Origin: an uncultured Lachnospiraceae bacterium
GTDB taxonomy: Bacteria > Bacillota > Clostridia > Lachnospirales > Lachnospiraceae
NCBI GenBank assembly: GCA_947653315.1
Contig: CANTGP010000225.1
Coordinates: forward strand, 1 to 5,468
Direction: 5' to 3'
Length of the DNA stretch: 5,468 bases
Shown: positions 1 through 5,468 of the stretch, piece by piece
Position numbering within the stretch: position 1 is the first letter of the stretch
Layout of the letters: each line of letters opens with the position of its first letter
Position numbers and translations under genes: made by a program
Notes under the pieces: generated by a model
What the model was told of the DNA's origin: nothing
Database searches by the model: none
What the model saw: the letters and a program-made list of their open reading frames with translations, nothing else

Positions 1-8
1 ATGAGATA

Positions 9-37
9 AATTTACCATATTTTTCCATTTTTTTCAA
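9..37 (-). promoter_or_regulatory. Possible weak promoter for a gene left of the window
   Basis: On the minus strand TTGAAA (37-32) is followed after 17 nt by TAAATT (14-9), with an extended TG one base before the -10. An A-run lies just upstream of the -35. It sits beyond the probable operon terminator and would fire out of the left edge. The -10 matches only four of six consensus bases, and the stretch is AT-rich, where such pairs arise by chance. Confidence 0.27.
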
Positions 38-186
38 TAAAGGGGATTTTTTTGACAGGTGGTTAGTAACAGTTCCGCTTGAGATTTTGTGTTGGGGAAC
101 GGACGCGAACGCACGGGAGGAATTTTTTGGCGGGGCGGCAGAAGATAGGAGTTTTCGCGGACTGGTAAAAAGATGACTCCAATTAC

Positions 187-228
187 AAAAACCGGGAATC
201 ATCCATAATACTTTGGACAATTCCCGGT
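187..228 (-). terminator. Probable Rho-independent terminator of the aspS-gatCAB operon
   Basis: The minus-strand RNA forms an outer stem ACCGGGAAU (228-220) with AUUCCCGGU (199-191). It continues through two wobble pairs (219-200, 218-201) into an inner stem UCCA/UGGA (217-214 with 205-202) and an 8-nt loop, 15 bp in all. It is followed directly by UUUU (190-187), then GUAAUU. The wobble pairs would be A-C mismatches on the plus strand, so the signal points to the minus strand. It lies about 150 nt after the gatB stop. The U-run is short, so efficiency is uncertain. Confidence 0.62.
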
Positions 229-286
229 GGCTTCCATTCAATTCTTCATTTACCGCTTCCTTCCAAATAACTGTATAAGCATAAAT

Positions 287-371
287 CTTTCCCCGCATAG
301 CAGCTATTCAGTCCGAAATATAATCGAGTAGCAAATGCGGGAAAAGCATGCCCATCCATACCTTTCCCGCA
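287..371 (-). promoter_or_regulatory. Alternative stem-loop region just downstream of gatB
   Basis: On the minus-strand RNA three segments compete. A (371-361, UGCGGGAAAGG) starts 9 nt after the gatB stop. B (346-335, CUUUUCCCGCAU) pairs with A over 11 bp with one G-U pair and a 14-nt loop. C (298-287, AUGCGGGGAAAG) pairs with the same B over 12 bp with one G-U pair and a 36-nt loop. The two hairpins exclude each other. The G-U pairs exist only in minus-strand RNA; the plus strand would have A-C mismatches there, which favours a role in the operon transcript. The U-run after A-B is poor (UUUGCUAC), so A-B alone is a weak terminator. It may stabilise the mRNA 3' end, or be an older terminator. 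The pairings are seen; the function is unknown. Confidence 0.45.
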
Positions 372-380
372 CAACACTCT

Positions 381-1811
381 CTATAAAAGTTCCTTTAACA
401 GCCGGTTCACCATCCCCGGTTCCGCCTTTCCCTTCATCGCCTTCATGGTCTGTCCCACCAAAAAGCCGATGGCCTTCTCCTTCCCGTTTCGGTAATCCTC
501 CACCGACTTGGGATTCGCCGAAATGACATCTTCCACCGCTCTGCGCAGCGCCCCTTCATCGCTTACCGTTTTTAACCCCTTTTCCTCCACATATTTTTCC
601 GGGTCGATATCCTCCTCAAACATCATTTCGAAAACCTCTTTTGCCACGGTACTGTTAATCGCTTTTTCATCGGTCAGCCGGATCAGTCCGGCGAGATGTT
701 CCGGCGAAAAACGGATATCTTCCGGCTCCATGCCCTTTTCTTTCAAGAGGCGCAGCGTCTCCCCCATCAGCCAGTTGGATACCTTCTTGGGCTGTCCGCA
801 CAGCTTCACGGTTTCCTCGAACAAATCCGCCATGCGCTTGGAAGCGGTTATGATTTCGATATCGTAATCGGGAATGTCGTATTCCGCCTGATACCGCGCC
901 ATCTTCTCCGTGCGGAATTCCGGCTGCGCCGCCTTGATCTGCGCCAGCCATTCGTCGCTTACCGCCACGGGAACCAAATCGGGGTCCGGGAAATAACGGT
1001 AATCCTGGGCATCCTCTTTGCTCCTCATGGCATAGGATTCCCCTTTCGCATCGTCCCAGCGCCTTGTCTCCTGTACCACCTTCTTTCCCGCTTCCAGCAG
1101 TTCGATCTGCCGTTCCCGCTCCCCTTCGATGGCATTTGTGATGGCACGGAAGGAATTTAAGTTCTTCATCTCCGTCCGCGTCCCGAATCCGGCTGCCCCT
1201 GCTTCCCTGACGGACAGGTTCACGTCCGCCCGCATGGAGCCTTCCTGCAGCTTGCAGTCGGAAGCCCCCAAATATTGGATCATCATCCGCAGCTTTTCCA
1301 AATAGGCGATGACTTCCTCCGCGCTTCTCATATCCGGCTCGGAAACAATCTCAATCAGCGGTACGCCGCTGCGGTTGTAATCCACCAGCGAACAATCCTC
1401 CCATTCGTCATGAATCAGCTTGCCCGCATCTTCCTCCATGTGGATTTCGTGGATGCCCACCGTCTTTTTTCCCGCCGCCGTTTCGATTTCCACGCCGCCG
1501 TCCCTGCATATGGGCAGATATAACTGGGAAATCTGGTAATTCTGCGGATTATCGGGATAAAAATAATTCTTCCGGTCAAATTTGCAGTACCGCGTAATGG
1601 TACAGTTCGTGGCAAGCCCCACCGCCACGGCATATTCCAGCACCTTCTTATTCAGTACCGGCAGGGAACCCGGCATCCCCGTGCAGACCGGACAGGTATG
1701 GGTATTGGGCGCGCCTCCGAATGCCGTGGAACAACCGCAGAATATTTTCGTTTTCGTGGCAAGCTCCACATGGACTTCCAAACCGATGACTGTTTCGTAT
1801 TGTTTTGCCAT
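381..1811 (-). CDS. gatB: Asp-tRNA(Asn)/Glu-tRNA(Gln) amidotransferase subunit B (tRNA kinase/amidotransferase)
   Basis: GatB binds the mischarged tRNA, phosphorylates the side-chain carboxyl of Asp or Glu with ATP, and replaces the phosphate with ammonia from GatA. The 476-residue length is usual. The cradle-shaped catalytic domain fills about residues 1-295. IGLEVHVEL at 9-17 carries Glu12 and His14 of the metal site; further acidic candidates are Glu126/Glu127 in HMEEDAGK and Glu154 in VPLIEIVSEPD. The zinc site is complete, with Cys25, Cys27, Cys40 and Cys43. The C-terminal part (about 330-476) is the helical and YqeY-like tail that reads the tRNA elbow; it ends normally in RLLKELL. The ATG at 1811 is 6 nt after the gatA stop, with AGGAAGGG 9 nt upstream inside gatA. 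It is the last gene of the operon, followed by structured RNA. The residue assignments to metal binding come from family knowledge. Confidence 0.97.
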   Translation of the reverse strand: MAKQYETVIGLEVHVELATKTKIFCGCSTAFGGAPNTHTCPVCTGMPGSLPVLNKKVLEYAVAVGLATNCTITRYCKFDRKNYFYPDNPQNYQISQLYLPICRDGGVEIETAAGKKTVGIHEIHMEEDAGKLIHDEWEDCSLVDYNRSGVPLIEIVSEPDMRSAEEVIAYLEKLRMMIQYLGASDCKLQEGSMRADVNLSVREAGAAGFGTRTEMKNLNSFRAITNAIEGERERQIELLEAGKKVVQETRRWDDAKGESYAMRSKEDAQDYRYFPDPDLVPVAVSDEWLAQIKAAQPEFRTEKMARYQAEYDIPDYDIEIITASKRMADLFEETVKLCGQPKKVSNWLMGETLRLLKEKGMEPEDIRFSPEHLAGLIRLTDEKAINSTVAKEVFEMMFEEDIDPEKYVEEKGLKTVSDEGALRRAVEDVISANPKSVEDYRNGKEKAIGFLVGQTMKAMKGKAEPGMVNRLLKELL

Positions 1812-1817
1812 ACTCTT

Positions 1818-3314
1818 TCACCCTTCCTTTCCTTCCGGTACCGTTACACTCCCGCTTTCCGCAAACGGCGTTCCAAACTCCCCCCTCGCCTTTTCATAGG
1901 TATATGCGGCACGGATTACCGTTTTCTCCTGAAAACAGTCGCCGATGAGCTGCAATCCGACAGGCAGTCCCGCCGCATCCTTCCCACAGGGCAGACTAAC
2001 GGCGGGAAGCCCGGCAAGGTTCACCGCTATGGTATAAATATCGCCCAAATACATTTTCACCGGATCGGTCAGGCTTTCCCCCAGCTTCGGCGCGGTAGTT
2101 GGAGCCACGGGACCGAGGATCAGGTCATAGTTGGAAAATGCGCGGTCAAACGCCTTTTTAATCAATGCTTTTACCTTCAACGCTTTCAAATAATAAGCAT
2201 CATAATAGCCCGAACTTAAAACAAAAGAGCCGAGCATAATTCTGCGCTTTACTTCCGCGCCGAATCCCTCAGAACGGGATTTCTTGTACATATGATGCAG
2301 ACCGGCATATTCCCCGGTACGGTATCCGTATTTGATGCCGTCAAACCGCTCCAGGTTGGAACTGGCTTCCGCCGCCGCAATGGTATAATATGCGGGAACG
2401 GCATATTCCACAAGGCTCAAATCGAATTCCTCCACAACGGCGCCTTTTTCAGCCAAAACCCCTGCCGCCCCGCGTACCGCTTCCGCCACGTCCGCATCCA
2501 GTCCGCTGCCGAAATAATCCCTCGGAATGCCGATACGCATCCCCTGCACATCCTCTGTCAGTGCGGAAGTAAAATCCGTGTCTTTCCTGGGCACGGAAGT
2601 GGAGTCTTTCTCGTCATGGGACGCAATTGCCTCCAGCAAAACCGCACAGTCCGTCACGTCTTTGGCGATGGGACCGATTTGGTCCAGGGAAGAACCGTAG
2701 GCAATCAGCCCATAACGGGAAACCGTCCCGTAAGTCGGCTTCATGCCCACCACCCCGCAGAAAGATGCCGGCTGGCGGATGGAACCGCCCGTATCGGAAC
2801 CAAGGGCGGCAAAGCATTCTTCCGCCGCCACCGCCGCCGCCGATCCGCCGGAAGATCCGCCCGGAACCCGGTCCGCATCCCATGGATTGCGCGTAACGCC
2901 GTAAGCGGAGGTTTCCGTAGTGGAGCCCATGGCAAATTCGTCCATATTCGTTTTCCCGATCACAAGCGCCCCCGCCTTTTCCAGATTCCGCACCGCTTCC
3001 GCCGTATAGGTCGGAATAAAGTTGCCCAGGATTTTCGAGGAACAGGTGGTTAACAGCCCCTTGGTACATAAATTATCTTTTACCGCAACGGGAACACCCG
3101 CCAGCGGTCCCGTCAGTTCCCCGCTGCCGATACACCGCTGGATTTCCTCCGCCTTTCTTAAGACGGCTTCCCGGTCCACCGTCACATAACAGTGGTACAA
3201 TCCCTCCCATTCTTCCATAACGTCAAACACTGTCTGTACCGCCTGCATGACCGAAACTTCTTTTGCCTTTATTTTCGCGGCAAGCCCTGCCGCCGTCAAT
3301 TTCCGCAAATCCAT
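1818..3314 (-). CDS. gatA: Asp-tRNA(Asn)/Glu-tRNA(Gln) amidotransferase subunit A (glutaminase)
   Basis: GatA hydrolyses glutamine and passes the ammonia through a channel to GatB, which uses it to amidate the mischarged tRNA. It belongs to the amidase signature family. From the ATG at 3314 the protein has 498 residues. The Ser-cisSer-Lys triad is complete: Lys79 in VAVKDN, Ser154 in the glycine/serine loop GGSSGGS (152-158), and Ser178 in DTGGSIRQP (174-182). Arg358 and Asp425, which hold the glutamine substrate in the Staphylococcus aureus structure, are present at the same numbers (numbering recalled from memory). This match supports the chosen start. A TTG seven codons upstream (3335) would overlap gatC by 8 nt and would place the ribosome binding site inside the gene. 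GGAGG lies 8 nt before ATG 3314. The stop TGA is 6 nt from gatB, whose ribosome binding site lies in the last gatA codons. No defect is seen. Confidence 0.97.
   Translation of the reverse strand: MDLRKLTAAGLAAKIKAKEVSVMQAVQTVFDVMEEWEGLYHCYVTVDREAVLRKAEEIQRCIGSGELTGPLAGVPVAVKDNLCTKGLLTTCSSKILGNFIPTYTAEAVRNLEKAGALVIGKTNMDEFAMGSTTETSAYGVTRNPWDADRVPGGSSGGSAAAVAAEECFAALGSDTGGSIRQPASFCGVVGMKPTYGTVSRYGLIAYGSSLDQIGPIAKDVTDCAVLLEAIASHDEKDSTSVPRKDTDFTSALTEDVQGMRIGIPRDYFGSGLDADVAEAVRGAAGVLAEKGAVVEEFDLSLVEYAVPAYYTIAAAEASSNLERFDGIKYGYRTGEYAGLHHMYKKSRSEGFGAEVKRRIMLGSFVLSSGYYDAYYLKALKVKALIKKAFDRAFSNYDLILGPVAPTTAPKLGESLTDPVKMYLGDIYTIAVNLAGLPAVSLPCGKDAAGLPVGLQLIGDCFQEKTVIRAAYTYEKARGEFGTPFAESGSVTVPEGKEG
1821..1828 (-). 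promoter_or_regulatory. Ribosome binding site of gatB inside the gatA 3' end
   Basis: AGGAAGGG on the minus strand lies 9 nt before the gatB ATG and forms part of the last gatA codons (Lys-Glu-Gly). Translation of gatA to its end therefore overlaps gatB initiation, consistent with balanced production of the two subunits. Confidence 0.7.
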
Positions 3315-3322
3315 CCGTCCAT

Positions 3323-3327
3323 CCTCC
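3323..3327 (-). promoter_or_regulatory. Ribosome binding site of gatA, overlapping the gatC stop
   Basis: GGAGG follows the gatC TAA directly, giving TAAGGAGG, with 8 nt to the ATG at 3314. This spacing decides the gatA start against the upstream TTG at 3335. A ribosome ending gatC stands on this site, which suggests re-initiation or coupled translation. Confidence 0.88.
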
Positions 3328-3621
3328 TTATTCAAACGTGCGGGGAACCATAAACATCCCGTCCTTTTCCCCCGGCGCGTTTTGCAGCATTTCCTCCCGC
3401 ATATCGCCGTTCGTCACCACGTCCTCACGGAACACGTTCTGCACCGCAAACACATGGGACATGGGTTCCACGCCTTCGGTATCCAGTTCCCCCAGCTTGT
3501 CAATATAGTCAAGCATCCGCCCCATATCCTTCTTCGCCGCTTCCTTTTCTTCCTCCGAAAGCTCCAGTTTCGCCAAAATCCCCACATACTCTATGGTCTC
3601 GTCACTAATGATATTCGCCAT
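3328..3621 (-). CDS. gatC: Asp-tRNA(Asn)/Glu-tRNA(Gln) amidotransferase subunit C
   Basis: GatC is the small structural subunit that wraps around the GatA-GatB interface and stabilises the amidotransferase; it has no catalytic site of its own. The 97-residue length is typical. The N-terminal helical part contains the [12 protein letters not shown] stretch (about 16-27). VEPM is at 51-54, FRED at 64-67, and the family's C-terminal signature [14 protein letters not shown] is at 81-94. The ATG at 3621 follows aspS by 42 nt. Its ribosome binding site is weaker than those of its neighbours: AAGG lies only 2 nt before the ATG, or AAAGG 10 nt before it. The stop codon TAA runs directly into the gatA ribosome binding site (TAAGGAGG), so translation of gatC and gatA is probably coupled. 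No frameshift or missing signature is seen. The identification is secure despite the small size because of the motif and the position between aspS and gatA. Confidence 0.95.
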   Translation of the reverse strand: MANIISDETIEYVGILAKLELSEEEKEAAKKDMGRMLDYIDKLGELDTEGVEPMSHVFAVQNVFREDVVTNGDMREEMLQNAPGEKDGMFMVPRTFE

Positions 3622-3663
3622 TTCCTTACCGCCTTTCCCCCTTACGGGACAAATCCAAACCGT

Positions 3664-5427
3664 CTAATCCCTGACCTTAATATGCACTTCCCTAAGCTGC
3701 TTTTCCGTCACGTCATTCGGTGCGCCGCACATTAAGTCCTGCGCCGAACCGCTCATGGGAAAAGCGATTACCTCACGGATGTTCTCCTCATTGCGCAACA
3801 GCATGAGCATACGGTCCACCCCCGGAGCCATGCCCGCATGGGGCGGCGCCCCGAACTGGAATGCCTGGTAAAGCGCCCCGAATTTCTTTTTCAGCGTTTC
3901 CTCGTCATATCCCGCAATTTCAAACGCCTTCACCATAATCTGCATATCGTGGTTGCGCACCGCGCCGGAGGACAGCTCCACGCCGTTGCAGACGATATCG
4001 TACTGGTATGCCAAAATATCCAACGGGTTTTCCTCCTCCAACGCTTTTAAGCCTCCCTGCGGCATGGAAAACGGGTTATGGGTAAACCCGATCTGTTTCG
4101 TTTCCGCATCCAGCTCATACATCGGAAAGTCATTCACATAGCAGAAGCGGTAAGCGTTTTTCTCACACAAATCCAATCTCGTCCCAAGTTCCACCCGTAT
4201 CTGTCCGGCATAATAGTTCGCCCGCTCCTCCCTGTCCGCAATGAAAAAGACGGTATCCCCGGCGCCAAGCCCTGCCAAATCCAAAAGCTCTTTTTTCTTC
4301 TCCTCCGGAATGAACTTATCAATGGGACCCTTATAGGACAAATCCGGTTCCACTTCCAAATACCCCAAACCGCCCATGCCAAGGGAAACCGCAAAGGATA
4401 ACAGTTTTTCATGGAATCCTTTGGACATCCGTTCCCGTACCCGGATCGCCCTGACCGTTTTCCCGATAAAGGGTTTGAAAGTACATTCCTGGAAAAACGC
4501 CGTCAAATCCATGATACGCAGAGGGTTGCGCAGATCCGGTTTATCCGTGCCGAATTCCAGCATTGCCTGCCGGTAACCGATCACCGGATACGGCGCTTTT
4601 GTCACCGTAAATCCTTCCGGTGCAAATTTTTCAAACGTTGCCGAGAGTACTTCCTCCCCCACACGGAACACATCCTCCTGCGTGGCAAAACTCATTTCAA
4701 AATCCAACTGGTAAAATTCACCGGGCGAGCGGTCCGCCCTGGCATCCTCATCCCGGAAACAGGGAGCAATCTGGAAATACCGGTCAAACCCCGACACCAT
4801 CAATAACTGCTTATACTGCTGGGGTGCCTGCGGCAAAGCATAAAATTTTCCTTTATACTTCCTGGAAGGAACGATATAATCCCTAGCCCCTTCCGGCGAG
4901 GACGCACAGAGGATGGGGGTTTGGATTTCCAAAAATCCGAGCTCCGTCATTTTCTCTCTCAGATAAGCGATTACCTGCGAACGGAAAATAATGGCATCCT
5001 TCACTTTCTTATTGCGCAAATCCAAATAACGGTATTTCAGCCGGACTTCCTCCCGCGTCTCCCTGGAAGTCATCACTTCAAAGGGAAGCTGCCCGTAAAC
5101 CCTGCCTAAAATATCGATGGAGCCCGCTTCCAGCTCTATGGTTCCCGTTGGTATCTTCGGGTTATAAGTTTCCTCGTCCCTCTGCCGGATAACGCCTTCC
5201 ACCGAAACCGAAATTTCCTTTACCAGCTCTTTTGCAATCCCTTTTAAAAGCCGTGCATCCCGCACCACCACCTGCAGCGTTCCGTACATATCCCGCAAAT
5301 CCACGAAAGACACGCCGCCATGATCGCGGATATTCTCCACCCAGCCCGCTGCCCGCACCGTTTTACCGATATAGGACTCATCCAACTCTTTTACCATCAC
5401 ATCCCGGTACCTGTTTTTCATCTCCAT
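3664..5427 (-). CDS. aspS: Aspartyl-tRNA synthetase, bacterial type, probably non-discriminating (Asp/Asn)
   Basis: This cytoplasmic class II synthetase attaches aspartate to tRNA-Asp and, if non-discriminating as suspected, also to tRNA-Asn. The 587-residue length is normal for the bacterial type. An N-terminal OB-fold anticodon-binding domain covers about residues 1-110. The catalytic core follows: motif 1 ends at Pro171, the aspartate-site loop QAPQQYKQ is at 200-207, motif 2 CFRDED is at 223-228, and motif 3 GMAPGVDR ends at Arg539. The bacterial GAD insertion spans roughly 303-415. His36 (RDHGG) aligns with the position that is His in the relaxed Pseudomonas enzyme and Leu in E. coli. 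Motif 2 continues as RADRSPGEFYQLD, one residue longer than in E. coli, and ELSSGAVRNH is at 484-493; both recall alphaproteobacterial enzymes. The first ATG is chosen because GGGAGG lies 9 nt upstream; the ATG two codons later would be 15 nt away. The gene leads an operon with gatCAB. The identity is firm; relaxed specificity is inferred. Confidence 0.97.
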   Translation of the reverse strand: MEMKNRYRDVMVKELDESYIGKTVRAAGWVENIRDHGGVSFVDLRDMYGTLQVVVRDARLLKGIAKELVKEISVSVEGVIRQRDEETYNPKIPTGTIELEAGSIDILGRVYGQLPFEVMTSRETREEVRLKYRYLDLRNKKVKDAIIFRSQVIAYLREKMTELGFLEIQTPILCASSPEGARDYIVPSRKYKGKFYALPQAPQQYKQLLMVSGFDRYFQIAPCFRDEDARADRSPGEFYQLDFEMSFATQEDVFRVGEEVLSATFEKFAPEGFTVTKAPYPVIGYRQAMLEFGTDKPDLRNPLRIMDLTAFFQECTFKPFIGKTVRAIRVRERMSKGFHEKLLSFAVSLGMGGLGYLEVEPDLSYKGPIDKFIPEEKKKELLDLAGLGAGDTVFFIADREERANYYAGQIRVELGTRLDLCEKNAYRFCYVNDFPMYELDAETKQIGFTHNPFSMPQGGLKALEEENPLDILAYQYDIVCNGVELSSGAVRNHDMQIMVKAFEIAGYDEETLKKKFGALYQAFQFGAPPHAGMAPGVDRMLMLLRNEENIREVIAFPMSGSAQDLMCGAPNDVTEKQLREVHIKVRD

Positions 5428-5436
5428 AATCTTCTG

Positions 5437-5442
5437 CCTCCC
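5437..5442 (-). promoter_or_regulatory. Ribosome binding site of aspS
   Basis: GGGAGG on the minus strand lies 9 nt before the ATG at 5427. The spacing favours this ATG over the in-frame ATG at 5421. Only about 26 nt of leader remain upstream in the window, so the promoter and any T-box element cannot be judged. Confidence 0.85.
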
Positions 5443-5468
5443 TTTATGATAAAAATATGTGTCATCTT

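Larger units (their letters stand above)
1..380. other. Intergenic region without a supported gene
   Basis: No protein gene or RNA gene can be supported here on either strand. The right part (about 287-371) holds competing stem segments, the middle (187-228) a terminator-like hairpin, and the left 60 bases are AT-rich with a weak promoter-like pair. Bases 61-180 show nothing I can name. One minus-strand frame stays open from 307 to the left edge, but its start has no ribosome binding site and it runs through the terminator hairpin and the promoter-like site, so I do not call it a gene. Confidence 0.6.

Noticed and set aside
52..57. Plus-strand TTGACA as a -35 box
   Set aside because: The base window 17 nt downstream (75-80) is CCGCTT, not a -10, and no plus-strand gene follows.
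104..159. Inverted repeat CGCGAA/TTCGCG
   Set aside because: Six base pairs around a 44-nt loop, with no U-run; expected by chance.
239..264. Tiny minus-strand frame ATG AAG AAT TGA after a GGAAGG site
   Set aside because: Three codons only, with no conserved context visible; a leader peptide role cannot be supported.
1698..2219. 173-codon plus-strand frame spanning the gatA-gatB junction
   Set aside because: It is antisense to two certain genes, with no domain-like features in its product.
2821..2850. GCC-rich run resembling a trinucleotide repeat
   Set aside because: It encodes the Ala-rich stretch after the conserved glycine/serine loop of GatA; the composition follows from the protein.
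2292..3053. 253-codon plus-strand frame antisense to gatA
   Set aside because: It lies wholly within gatA, and its Arg/Pro/His-rich product looks like a reverse translation of a coding strand. gatA itself is unambiguous.
3315..3335. TTG start for gatA giving seven extra residues
   Set aside because: It would overlap gatC and place the GGAGG site inside the gene. The ATG at 3314 has ideal spacing and gives catalytic residue numbers matching the known family.
5446..5451. TATCAT as a -10 box for aspS
   Set aside because: Transcription would begin inside the ribosome binding site, and the -35 position lies outside the window.

Overview
The window carries one compact minus-strand operon, read from right to left: aspS, gatC, gatA, gatB. 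It encodes an aspartyl-tRNA synthetase and all three subunits of the tRNA-dependent amidotransferase GatCAB. All four genes look intact. The spacers are short (42, 13 and 6 nt), and the Shine-Dalgarno sites of gatA and gatB overlap the stop codon or the last codons of the gene before. This indicates one transcript with close translational coupling.

The organism is most likely a mid-GC clostridial Firmicute, possibly a member of the Lachnospiraceae. The reasons are strong AGGAGG-like ribosome binding sites, a complete GatCAB and the aspS-gatCAB gene order. This is inference from gene content and style, not from a marker gene.

Functionally, a relaxed AspRS would charge both tRNA-Asp and tRNA-Asn with aspartate, and GatCAB would amidate Asp-tRNA-Asn to Asn-tRNA-Asn. 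GatCAB can also convert Glu-tRNA-Gln to Gln-tRNA-Gln. Two sequence details of the AspRS fit this: a His at the position tied to tRNA discrimination, and a motif set closer to the alphaproteobacterial type than to the usual Bacillus type.

Layout: 5428-5468 is the start of the aspS leader, with a clear ribosome binding site; any promoter or T-box lies beyond the right edge. 3664-5427 is aspS, 3328-3621 gatC, 1818-3314 gatA and 381-1811 gatB. 1-380 contains no gene I can support. It does hold structured RNA on the operon strand: three segments just after gatB that can pair in two mutually exclusive ways, then a 15-bp hairpin with a U-run that is probably the operon terminator, then a weak promoter-like pair at the left edge that may start the next transcription unit.

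I found no mobile element, CRISPR array, RNA gene or clearly new system. The parts most worth a second look are the alternative pairing downstream of gatB and the unusual subclass of the AspRS.
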